NCBI GenBank assembly: GCA_019648995.1
Contig: BLXT01004603.1
Coordinates: 271,071-304,058 of the forward strand
DNA: 32,988 nucleotides
Reading direction: 5' to 3'
Origin: Plakobranchus ocellatus
Lineage: Eukaryota > Mollusca > Gastropoda > Plakobranchidae
Made by a program: the position numbers and the translations under genes. How positions within the stretch are numbered: the first letter of the stretch is position 1; the number at the start of each line of letters is the position of its first letter. Below are positions 20,001 through 32,000 of this stretch, in pieces. The notes beneath the pieces are model-generated. The model saw only the letters and a program-made list of their open reading frames with translations. It did not search any database and was not told where the DNA came from.

Positions 20001-23000
20001 CTGTTTGGACTTGTAACTTTAAATGGTTCAACAAAATTGAAACTTCAAGAGAGCTCTATTCTGGCTGTAGGAAAACATAGGCAGGTCATTTAACAAACAC
20101 AGAGTGCAGTTGGTTACCACAACTCAGTCCTTGACATTTATTCACACCACTTTTGATATATAGATTGGGTTTTGGAGAGACAAAGATAGTCATTAGTTTC
20201 CTTGGTCCATCACGTTGGTATATCGGCCCTACACGTGTGATTTTTATGTGAAGATTATAATTATCTACCATAGTTTGTGTTAAATTGCAATGTTCTTTTA
20301 CTAAATTGTATTACTGTCTTTAAGAATGTTTCGTATTCCTCATCAGTATTTCTTATTTATTCATGCCAATTATATCCAACTTATTTCAAAACTCCTTTCA
20401 AAACTGTTGTTCCTTAGTTGGTTATTGAGTTCATTTATTTCCTCCCCTCCGTTTGTTTGAGCTATACCCCAATGTCACAAAAAAAAAAAAATACATGAAC
20501 CGCACAACCTATCTCTCTCTGGACTAATCTTGATTTGTAGATTCTAAATCTATTGTGGAGACAATCGCAATATTATGAGTGTTTCCAAAAATTAAGTACA
20601 TAATCAAATTTACATAAGAAAACTGGCGATGAAGCCCTTCGTAAATATAATTTGAAGAAGACAAATGCTGGAGTGCATTGAATACCAAGCCTTGTTAAGT
20701 GAAACTAACTCTGCCTCTTTTGTTTTACAAAATGAAGCAATTTGAGTACTGAACATTGACAAACACCAATGACTATTTTTACAAATTTACTTTCAAACAT
20801 TATGAAACTGAAAGGTGCAAGACTTCAACAACAACAACAACAACAGAAAATACCAGCTCAAGCCCTTCTCTTTCCCTTTTGATGATTGAACAATGTGTGC
20901 TTATTTCTAGTCCCACTTTTACTTCAGCTTTCTTCGTTTTCTTACAGTATCTATTTTAGGCCTAGTCTATGGTAACATAGTCATATGGAATATGCACATG
21001 AGCCAAGTCCATGAACCAGCTATTCTAAGTCCGAAATAAACCAGAGAAATTGAGACAGACATGGCTAACTGCCTATTTGACATGTAGTCTGAGCTGCTAT
21101 GGAAAAACATCTAGCAGTGGTAAACTGGTGACCTCAGCAGTGTCAGTTTGGCCTAGCTTAGGGCTGGTATATTGATCTTGCATTATCAACTATGACTTTT
21201 GTCTCAACATGAATATCACAAATAAACGACAGAAAAAGGGAGGAGGGGAGGACAATAAATAAAAAGATGGTGGAAGAAGAGAAGGTGAGGAAAGAGAGAA
21301 AGATATGAAGACAATGAGAGAAAGACAGAGAGAGAGAGAGTGAGAGAAAGGGATAGAGAATACTGAGATCGAAAGACTGAGTAGAGGGAGACAGGGGAAA
21401 GAGGAGGAGAAAAAGAAGGAGAGAAAGAGCAAAGTGAGAGAGACATGAAAACAGACAATGAAAAAGAGAGAGATACAAAAAAGGCAGGGAGAGAGCAGAG
21501 GGATGACTTTTAACTGGGGGAGAACAAAAAAGAGATGCAGAGAGAGATAGATTGAGAGATAGTTGATGCACCCAGTCCACCATTTATAGTGATCTCATGA
21601 TGTCTATTTGTTTTTTATTTTCACTCACAAACCATTTTTTAATCAGATGCTGAAAAGAATCAAAACCAAAGGCTAAAATTTGTTAAAATTTTCCATTAGT
21701 GTGTAAACAGCTTTAAGAGAAAACTATGCAAATCCTCTGATATTTCTGTAGATACTAAGTTTTTTAAAGTAATGCCCTATGAGAGAGGGATTGACCTCTC
21801 AAAAGAGTGTGAACATGTCAGTTATGTTATAGCATTTACTCCCAAGGACTTGCCCGTCACTGTAGAACCTGCTGAAAGAGAAAGCATAGAAAAAGAAAGA
21901 AGCTGCTCCTCATTTTTTGGAGAGTAGCTCTGGGTGAGCTATGTGTGGCCCACACATCACTGCTCCCCGTTTTCTGCCTGCTCCCTAATCTCTTTTGCAG
22001 AGGTTTTCACCCAGGATGGGCAGGGTAAATACTCCATGGAGGGATTTGCTCCTCAGCATCTTCATTTTCTTGCAAATGTGTTGATTTCAAAATCATCTAC
22101 AAATTAATAGGTATTTATGTTGTTAGTAACAGATTGAATAAAGCTATTTATTTTTAAATTAAAAAGAATAGGAGACAGAATACAGGATACACAAAACGTG
22201 TGGTTCATTATTGCCTTAAAGTACTGATTACTACAAAAACTTTTAATGAAAACAGGCAATTTGCGCCAAAAAGTAAGGCCGAAAAGTTCTTTTAAAATTC
22301 CATCTTTTCAAGCCAAGTGATGTCATATGCTTTAAATAGATAAAAACATGAGACAGCCAGAACTTGCTGTTATCTAGCAAAAGCCTTTTGTTTTTGGTAC
22401 TGGCTAATTAGGCATTTGTCGCTAAAAAAAAACTAGGCTATATTTTAGTCTCCAAATGATCAACCCCTACCTTCCAGGAAAAAAAAAATTGGTTTAATAT
22501 GTCCTTTAATTTTACACATACATGTACATGAACCTACATTTTGTGAAAGGCAAATAAATGTGCTTTATAACCATGTACATAGTTTACTATTTTATGTCAA
22601 TTTATGCAAATTAGATGATTTTATTTTCATCTGGCCTTTTTATATTGGTGCCTAGCAATATCATATAGTACAATCAGTAACAATAGGTTATCACTCTCAG
22701 TTTCACTGCCAGATGTGATTTTTAAATTAATCTAAAATTAGTAGCCAAGTGGGAGTCAAGAAATGGATCAGCAAAGCTCTTTTTTCTGAAACAATAATGA
22801 AACTTTGATTAAAGGTTTCTCAATTCAGGCAAACAGACTAGGTGGTTGTCACCATGTGCTTAAGGGTCTTACATAAGCAGCTAGCGATTGCCTTAGGATC
22901 CTTTAATTTTGTGAATTTTCAACTTAAGAGATTTGGTAAAAAAATCAGAGTTTATACAGAAACATACACTTTGCAAGACTCTGGCTTGGCTTTTAATTAC

Positions 23001-26000
23001 AAATTTAGCTTTTATGTAATTAAAGGGTCTTTTATATTTCCTCTAGGCTCTTCTCCTTCCCTTAGGAGCCTACATGCATTCTTGGGTAAGCCAAGGCACT
23101 TTTTGTTTTAGCCCATTATGGAAAAGTACAAATGACTCGGCCACATTGAGCAGTTTTGATATCAACCATGCAATTGTCTAAAATAATTCGCAAAGGTCTC
23201 TGAAACAGTTCCAGTCAGCATTTCACACATACACACACAAACAAACAAAAGTGGTCTAAAGCTTTCATATCATTTTCATTATTCATTTCCAATTGCTTAC
23301 TTCTCTCCTGGAGGTTTTGAAAGGTTAACATTGCCAAAGGTATGTCCAAGAATCAAAACAATTACAAGAGCCCCTAAAACTTTCTCTCATGTTCAACATC
23401 TGCCTTTTATTTGACACCCTCACGTTGCTTACCAGCATATCTGATGCTTTTGCCAAACTGCACAGTCCAGAAATAGGGCACACTATTAATTTGCTTTTTC
23501 TTGCCTACCATGTTCAGTGCAGCAATACGTCCTGTAAAAAAAAACCAAATAGAAAGTACGGGTTGATGCAAAAAAAAGGTCAAAGAAGGAATGGCAAAAA
23601 AACCCAAAACAAATTAAAGCAATAAATAGATTTTCTTCCTCTAATTCTATTTTCAGAACATTTTAAATACTAGTTCAGGGCCACACTCTTACTCATCTAT
23701 ACACATTACTCGAATGTTGATTTTTCTTTGCCACTATAAGATCGAATAACAACCATGGACAATTTTTTACAGGAGCAGCAAAAAAGTGTGTTTCCATTAT
23801 GAAATGACAGGTTTATGTTTTTTTCCCTATTGTATATTTCTCTTAGGAATCATTAAATAAGAAAACAAAAAAACAATTGTAATTAAAGATACATTTTTAG
23901 AATTATATTGCAATTTATATTTTCCTAAAAGGTTATCTAATTTTCACTTTATTGTCATCTATCTGCCTGTAACACAAAAATTATGGCACTTTTCTGGTTA
24001 GCCATGATGCTTCAGCTTCATTTTCTAGGAAAATCTGTTATGAAACAAGTGTTTCAGCTCTGCTTGATAGTATTTTTGTGATAATGATAATGATAATGAA
24101 AAGAAAAAAAAAATTTTCCCCAAAATCCCACGCATCTCCTATATTTAAATATTATATTTAACCATAAAAAAAAAAAAGCCAAAAAACCAATGCATCTGTG
24201 TCTCCTTGCATATTTCCACTCTGTCTAAAACAGACATTGGCAATCTTTTTCCTCAACGCAAACCTCCTCTCAGTTAACCTTATAAAGCTATTGCCCATGA
24301 GTTAAGACTTTCAGTAACAGTTATTCTCTGTCTACCTCTACTGCTTTTAACTTCAATCTTTTGTGTTATTGCTTTGTGTCAGCAAATTCGTCCCAAAAAA
24401 TGTACTTGCCTCTGTGTTTTAGTTTTGATCAAGATCGCTCAAAAGTAAGTTCTTTTTATTCCATCAATGATATTCTCATCATTCCTCTTATAAACCACAT
24501 CTCTACTGCTTCAAGTATTCTCTCCGTTTCTTTGTTTATAGTCCAACACTCACTACCATATGATAGTACTGATAAACAATATATTCTCATTGCTCTTGTT
24601 TTAGTGTCCGTACTTAGGTATCTGTTTGTCTGAATTGATTTCATTTTTTGGAATGTGTCTTTGGCCATGCTTATTCTTTTACTTATTTCAACTGTGCATC
24701 TACCATCTGATATTAATAGGTAGGCAAGATACTGAATTTTGGAACTTGTTTGATTTTCTCACCATTCTAATGAGATTGTACTTGGGGTTTGAAAATTTCT
24801 TTGAGGTGACTATACATTTCATTTTTTGTACATTCAAAGACAAGCCCATACGTTTGCTGTCTAAAACAAAAGTATCCAAAGGTTTTTGAAGTTGTTCATT
24901 AGATTCTCCTGATAAAACTGTATTATCTACAAACCTGAGATTATTGAGATTTGCTCCATTTAGTTCATAAGTTTTTGGCAGGCATTTATTTCCAGAGTCA
25001 TTTTTAATAATGTTTAATGCTGGTACAAACATTCATGTCTTCACCTTGCTGATGTGCCATCTGCCAGTGCTGAATGTTGACCAGTTTGTCATGAACACAC
25101 ATCAGTGGGAACTGGGTTATATCCCCGGCCGCAAAAACATTCTTCAGGTTTGTCTGCATGCTCTGTTTGGAAGACATGGTGGATGATTGTTTTCTTTTTT
25201 CTTTGTGAAAAATCTTGTGTGGCAGTATAATACGTTTCTCAACAGGAAACTGGTGAAAATTAACATAACTGCACAAAACTGTATTAACCTTCAACTTCAA
25301 AATAAAATATGGCTTTCACATTACCACCTAAAGGAACGGCTTTGACACCCTAGAGGTACCCCTCCTAGACCAGAACTGCCACCTTCCTTTTCAACCCCCA
25401 GGACCAGAGTCGCCACCCCCATTTCTAGAAATCTATATGCAAGCTGTTAACACCAATAGGGATAAGCCTTTGATGGAAATCCTTTATTTGTATACCCATA
25501 AAAACTTTTTATGAAAAAAATAAGATCTACATTAGAATAAAGTAGTGGACTAGCTGTTACGAGAATACTCGTCACTGGTCCTTTATGGTTGGGTAATTTT
25601 TTGCATACTCTTCGCTGGTCTCTTATGATTGGAATTTTTTTGCAAGTGTTCTTGTCAATGGTCCTTTAGGTGTTAAAGCCAAAATTGTGTAAAAAGATTA
25701 TATTAATTTGACGGCTATTTTTTTTTTTAATTGCTTTTCTTTTGGCTTTCCTCCTCTCTTTCTTTTCTGCTTTTTATCCTTTCTTCCTGTTGTCTTTTTG
25801 GATCTTTAACTTAGAAATAGCTTTAGAAATGGAGAACGTTTAACATTTCCTCCAGCTTTTTAAAAATTTTTTCAAATGGCTTTTTCCTGCTTAGTCTGCA
25901 TAGTGAACTGCACCAACATTTTCTTTCTACATCAAACAAAAAGTGTGCCTAGACACCAAGAGCTGGGTAATTATGGAAAAACCTAAATAAGCTTATCAGA

Positions 26001-29000
26001 CATATTTTCCTTTGGAAAATATCCAGGCTTTTAAATTAATCATTTTTTTAACCTTTTAAATATTGCAAATTTTGTTCACCATTAGATTTTGCCAGGTGTG
26101 GATTAAAAATTAAAACTTTCAGTTCTGTACTAAAAATCCTTTTTTTTTGTAACTTTTACCTTGTGAGCCTTTCATTTTTGTTATTCCCCTGTAGATATTA
26201 GTTTTTTTGTCTTATGTTTTACCATCACAATCTCTGAAATTTACATGTGCATCTTTTAAATTTAACTAGTCCCATTTTCAGTTTTACTTAACTCTGCTAT
26301 CAGTTTGAGGTTGTGAAAGTTTCAAAGTTGGCTAAAGGTAAATGTAATTCTTGTTTCGTTAACAGTTTAACATTTAAGATAACCCTCATTAAAATTTCAA
26401 TTTTACTTTGTCCACAGAAACATAGCCTCTGTCTGTCAGTTTGATTCCAGAGTCATGTAGAAATTCGGTACAGGGGTCCACACCTATGTTGAAAGGAAAA
26501 GACAACACATTATGCACACCAGAAATAAATAAGTTGAAGGTTAAAAGTAAATATTTTTTTATCCAGGAGTCTAAAATGGATTTTTTTTTCTTTCAGGGAG
26601 GGGGAGGACAGTTGGGGGTCATTTTTTTAATATCTGGATGAAGATGTAAAAAGCTTACACAAATAGATAAAGAATGTTTAAACTGATATCTTTTGCTTAA
26701 TTTATTATTTTTCTGGCATGAAGCTACTATATTGAAATCCACTATCTTGAATTTAAAGTGTTTCACTATCTGATTTTTAAAATCTAATCCCCTGTGCAGT
26801 TTAATTTCATATCATTTTTAACTTCACTAACAATATTGAGATTCATTATCTCACTAAATATCAGAGGCAGTTTTTGTTATCTTGAGATGTTTTTTAAACA
26901 TATTTTTTTAAAATTGTGTATTTAATTGTATTTAGTTTTTACCCCTATTTTTCACAGAAGAGGACAATTTTTTTTAAAGTAAATATGAAATTAATAAAAG
27001 CTTCTTTTCTTAAGAATATCAATTACAAAGACTTAGTCATGTTCTAAATAAATGGCTTACAAGAAAGTAAGAGGAGATAGATTTTTGAGATACAAAAATA
27101 TGTACCAAGATTTAAAAAAAATGGAGTATGCTTAAAAATATAATAAATATATATTTTTCAAAAAGGCATTATTTTCTTGACATACATTTTCTTTAAAATC
27201 AGGTTCCAACGATACCAAAAATAAAAAAAAAAAGTAATAATAATAATCAAGGATGCCATCTCAAAAGTCAGCTGTCCTTTCCCTCTTTGAAATGCTTATA
27301 GATAAGTACTTTGCAAGCTATAGGGATACAAAAAATAAAATATCATAATGATGACTCCATCATTAATTAAATATAAGACTTTAATATTGGGCAGCGCAAA
27401 ATCAAAACCATCTAAATGCAATTGTCTGTGAGAATTGTGAGAAGTTTACATTTTATAAAATTCAAGAACTCAGCTCTTTTGTAAGCAAGAACAGAATATG
27501 TACAAGATATCAGAAGAGTGCAAGCTAAAATCTGCCTGTGGAGATGCAGCACGCTCATATAGCATTGAGAAAGTAATCAAATTTTCTGTTTTTCTTGTCA
27601 CAAATTTTACAATTGTACAGTAAAAATCTACCAAGGGCAGGGCCAGTTCAGGCTTTTGGCGAGGATTTACAATCTTCCACTGATAACACTATTATCAGAG
27701 ACACAGGAAGTAAAGTTTATTTTTCATGCAGCTTCCTGTCAGGGCTCTGTGATGCTTTGCTATTGACTTTGGCTCTGAGCAATTGAATTTGAATTTTTCA
27801 ATCGGAATATATGCCAGGGCATATGACATCTGGATGACTGGGGCACCTAGTTTTAAACTTTAAATGAATAAATGAAGGCTAGAATATCCAACACAAGATC
27901 CTATAAAACAGTCCACCATGAAAAAAGGACATTTTATTTAGTCTTGATAACAGGAAAAGCCCTTTCTAGGCAAATCATCTAAATTTCTTTATCAATCAGA
28001 TTTGTCTCACACTCAGTAACTTAGAGCAGCATTTTGTGAGAAGCAACATTAATATATTAACATTCACATGGTAGTTTTGCAGTATAAGTTGAAAGTACTT
28101 GCAAAATCAGATGCAATCTGAATGCCATACAATGTATTGTTGTTGGAATTATCAAATATCAATTATGGTGGTAGAAAATTGGGTGGTGAGCAAGTAAACG
28201 CATTGAGCCAATTCAACAAGACACTAACAGGCCCAGAAAATTGCTCTTGCAGTGTCTTCATTAAGAAAAAAAACATGCAAAACGGAGGTGGTTCCAAATT
28301 GGCCCTGTCTACCTGCAAGATATTGCTTGGGTGAAAAGTTTGTTAGTGCGGACAACTTTAACAGTCTTCTTCATGCTGTGGCAGACATCTGCAATTCTAG
28401 AGAGACATTTATTTCTCAATAGAATGTAAGATCTGACTCATCAAATCTGGTCATTTATCGCCAGTGGCAGGTTTCCAAATTCACATAAAGCAGATTTCAG
28501 AGCAAAAACACTGCCACAAATATCCCTGTTCTCAATGGAGATGGTTTAATTTTTTTCCAGCTCCCTAAGCCTCCTCTATGAATGCTTTTTCATTCTGAGC
28601 ATACATTAGGTTGTAGCTTTTCTCCATTTTTATCAGTCTGTAAAAATAAATAATGAACGTTTTTATCAGTCCTAAAAATAAATAATAAATGTAATCTATT
28701 AATCACTCACCTATTCCCAGGACACAAACATCAGCCTTTACAGATGTTCCATTGGCAAGTTTCACCGAGGTCACTTTTCCATCCTGACCATCAAACTCTG
28801 AGATGCTGGTGCCATTATGGAACTTCACGCCTTTGCTCTCATGCAACTGTCAAAAGTGTTAAACATAATTTTCTATGTGCTTCTCTTTCATTCACGTCTC
28901 AAGTGCAAGCATTCTTCACTTCAAACTCAAGATGTTAAGGCTTTTAAGCTCTAGGCAGGGAGTTGATGACAGTTGATATTAAACCTGCCACAGCGAGGCC

Positions 29001-32000
29001 ACTGTAGATTTCATGTGGGTTTATGTTTCGCTGGCCTCTTGCAATGTTCCAAGGCACTGGTGGCCAAGGAGCTAACGAACCAACTCTGAATCAGTCTAAA
29101 AACCTGAGATCAAGTTGCAGTGGAAGGGTACATGCACAAAACAAAAAAATCTCAATATTTTTTGCATTGCAGAAGATGATGTAATAACCACTTTGTATAG
29201 TACTTACTGATGCTGGGAATAAGTAGAGGTGTAAAGCTGCTGTATCACCAGCAGCCCTCTTATTGAACTCTATCAATTTTTTATTTTTTATGAAAGCTAT
29301 CCCACGAATATGTAGATGTAATGCATATGGAAATGAAACTACTGAGGAGGCAAAGAGTACTAACTTATTACAGAAGTTGAAAATCATTGCACTCAGCTTA
29401 AGGGACACTATTTCTACGGACAAGGTTTTTTTGTTTGTACACTGCATATATTTCATCCAGCAACAATAAACTATTAAACTCAAAAGGATCAAATTGCATA
29501 TGAATACTTAAAGGGCAGAAGGCGCAATAATGGGCAAATCATCTGTGGGTCTTTCTTACAGGTCTGTGGCCCGATATAATGGGGACATCAGTTCCTTACA
29601 AAAGGTCATCACCATTTTTTTGCAACATCCAAACACAGCAAAGGGAGTGAAACCAACATCAATAGGAAATTGACATTTAAAAAAGCATAACTTTACAGGG
29701 CCTCTATCAGCTTTTTGCTTTAAAAAAAAAGGCATACACAGGAATTTACCTTGCAAAGGAAATAGTTTCAAAGAGTTGAATAGTGAAATTTATAATACAT
29801 ACATCTAATTTGCACTGTCAAATAATTTTTACACCGTAGAAAAAAAACTGAAGAAATCCCTGTTAAGAATCATGAGAAGACAAGAGATTAAATTTTCAGC
29901 ATCTAAAGTATTTTGGCCCATTTTGAATGCTTTCAAGTTTCATAGTTGTGATTAAATGGCAGGCTTTAGAATTAAATAAAAGTGTGTAGAAAGTAAAAGA
30001 CATCCAATCAGAAGTTTCTCACAAAGAGCTGCTAGTGATTAATAATCACATCCAATCGGTAGTGACAAACATCTATGCCTAATTCACAGTGAAAAAACGT
30101 TCAATGGATAAAAGTTAACATTAAGTGAGCAGTGGCTAATAGTGATATCCAATGCACAAAAACTAACACAGAAGGGACAATGGCTATCACCCATTCAGCA
30201 ATGGCCAACACCAACTTCAACTCACAGACTGGCATTATCACATTATTCTTTGAAAGAATTGGAAGGCCGTGGTGACAATATACATATTTTCTAATGCCAT
30301 ATCAACAGCAGGTATTAGTGATTCTAAAAAAAAAAAACTTTTAAAATAGTAGAGTCTGTGTACACATCTGTCTACATATTCCCTGAAATAATTTTCATAA
30401 TCTTTTCAGTCATTTATCCTTTTATCAAGTTTGCTAAAAAAATATTGTTGTCTCTGCTTTCAGAATACTTATGGTATATCAAAACATAGAGCACTTTAGA
30501 TGTTATGCCTTGTAAGACATTGATAACACATCAAAAACAATGGCAAAGAGGGAAATATACCTTCTTGTTTAAGTTCTTACTCTCACCTCTCTCCTATTCT
30601 TCGTAATAAATTTCAAAAGGTTTACCCACCCTTAAAATATAGTAGATGGACACTCAGAAAGCTTAGAAAACGCTTTTTTCTATTAATATATTTGGAACTG
30701 TATCACTAAGTGTAAAATCTACAAAAAAGGATTATTATATAAACTTTCTCTAGAGAGTATGCACAAGAAAACTAAAAACACCAAAAAGCAGACATAAAAG
30801 AAATGCTATGGAAAGCTTCTGAGAATATTTTTTTCTTTCTTTTTTTGGGAGGGGGGTCATTGAAAGAAGAATATAAGGGCCTAATATAAATCTGCAAATC
30901 TGCCGCAGCCAAATAAAGAGAAGTATTCTCAATGTTAAGTCTTTTCATTTGATTACAGCAGAAATGTCTAAATGTTGGTATAATATGCTGAATGCAGATA
31001 TAAGCTAAGTTTATGTAAGGAAAGTGCGCTGTATTTTTATCTTACCTTCTAAATAATCTCAGGAATATTTCTTAGAAATAGCAGTTGGCTTTTATTTTAA
31101 AAAATTTACAACATCAAGCTTGCTACTTTCAGCATTCTTCATTTTTTTCCCTTCCTTAGGAAAAAATTACAAAGATGAAATATTGCAATAATAGCTGGAT
31201 GATCACATTGTGCGTTTTGGTCTTTCAAGTTGATTGAAAGATTAGCATGAAGATTTGGCAATCTTACTGCCAAGATTATTCTGTTGATGGTAAATCCTCC
31301 CACTGAGGCCCATCTTCTGGCAAGCCAAAAAGCCTAAGATCACCTTGTTATGGACAGGCTAAATGGCAAAATGAAAACTTCTAGCTTACATCATTATAAA
31401 TGCTTTTTTGCCTTTCCACCCAGCAAAGTGTTTGAATACCTTTAGAAGCCATCTTCCAATATCAGGGCCAAATACATTAGCCAGGGGCACAGCACTCTGT
31501 CCTACCACACTGACTTGAGCTGCATGACTAACCATAGCACAGGCTACCTCCAAACCTTTTTTTGTTTTAAGAGAGAGAACGAGAAGGAGGAGAAAGGGCT
31601 GCATATAATACACATGTTAACATTAAGCACAATCAATTGAAACAAGACAGAAAAAAAACAACAAAACAAAACAGGAAATCAATGGTTGAAACTAAATTAT
31701 ATATGACAGCATGATAAAACTAGAAAAATGAAAGAGAGATAAAGAAAGAATAATAGAGGAAGTGCAAGTGAAAGAGTAAATCACAATACATTTGTTTGAC
31801 AGATTGAAACTGTACACATGATGAAAAGCTACTTTTTAATCTAATGATTAACATTCTTGATCTGTGCAAACTCATCAATACCCATAGTCACAAAAGTCAC
31901 CAATCCTGTAAGACTAGACAAACTGGCATACACTCATTCCAGTAAATTACAAACTGCTAATCAAGCCACACCTATCACAACAACAATGTGTAAAGCAAAC

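Larger units (their letters stand above)
18828..23432 (-). other. 4.6 kb intron of the AIFM3-like gene
   Basis: The largest intron seen. It holds a (CAA)n run near 20826-20844, a purine-rich tract at 21225-21563, a 135-bp segment between 8-bp direct repeats (21905-22055), and a Jockey-type LINE relic (about 22070-23115). From 18828 to 20800 it is plain AT-rich sequence with no gene seen. Confidence 0.6.

Noticed and set aside
21158..21583. 141-codon minus-strand Ser/Leu/Phe-rich frame
   Set aside because: It is the complement of the purine-rich tract; its composition explains both the length and the residues.
29091..29492. 133-codon minus-strand frame in an AIFM3-like intron
   Set aside because: It lies between well-phased exons, does not fit the gene's phases or family, and has no recognisable motif.
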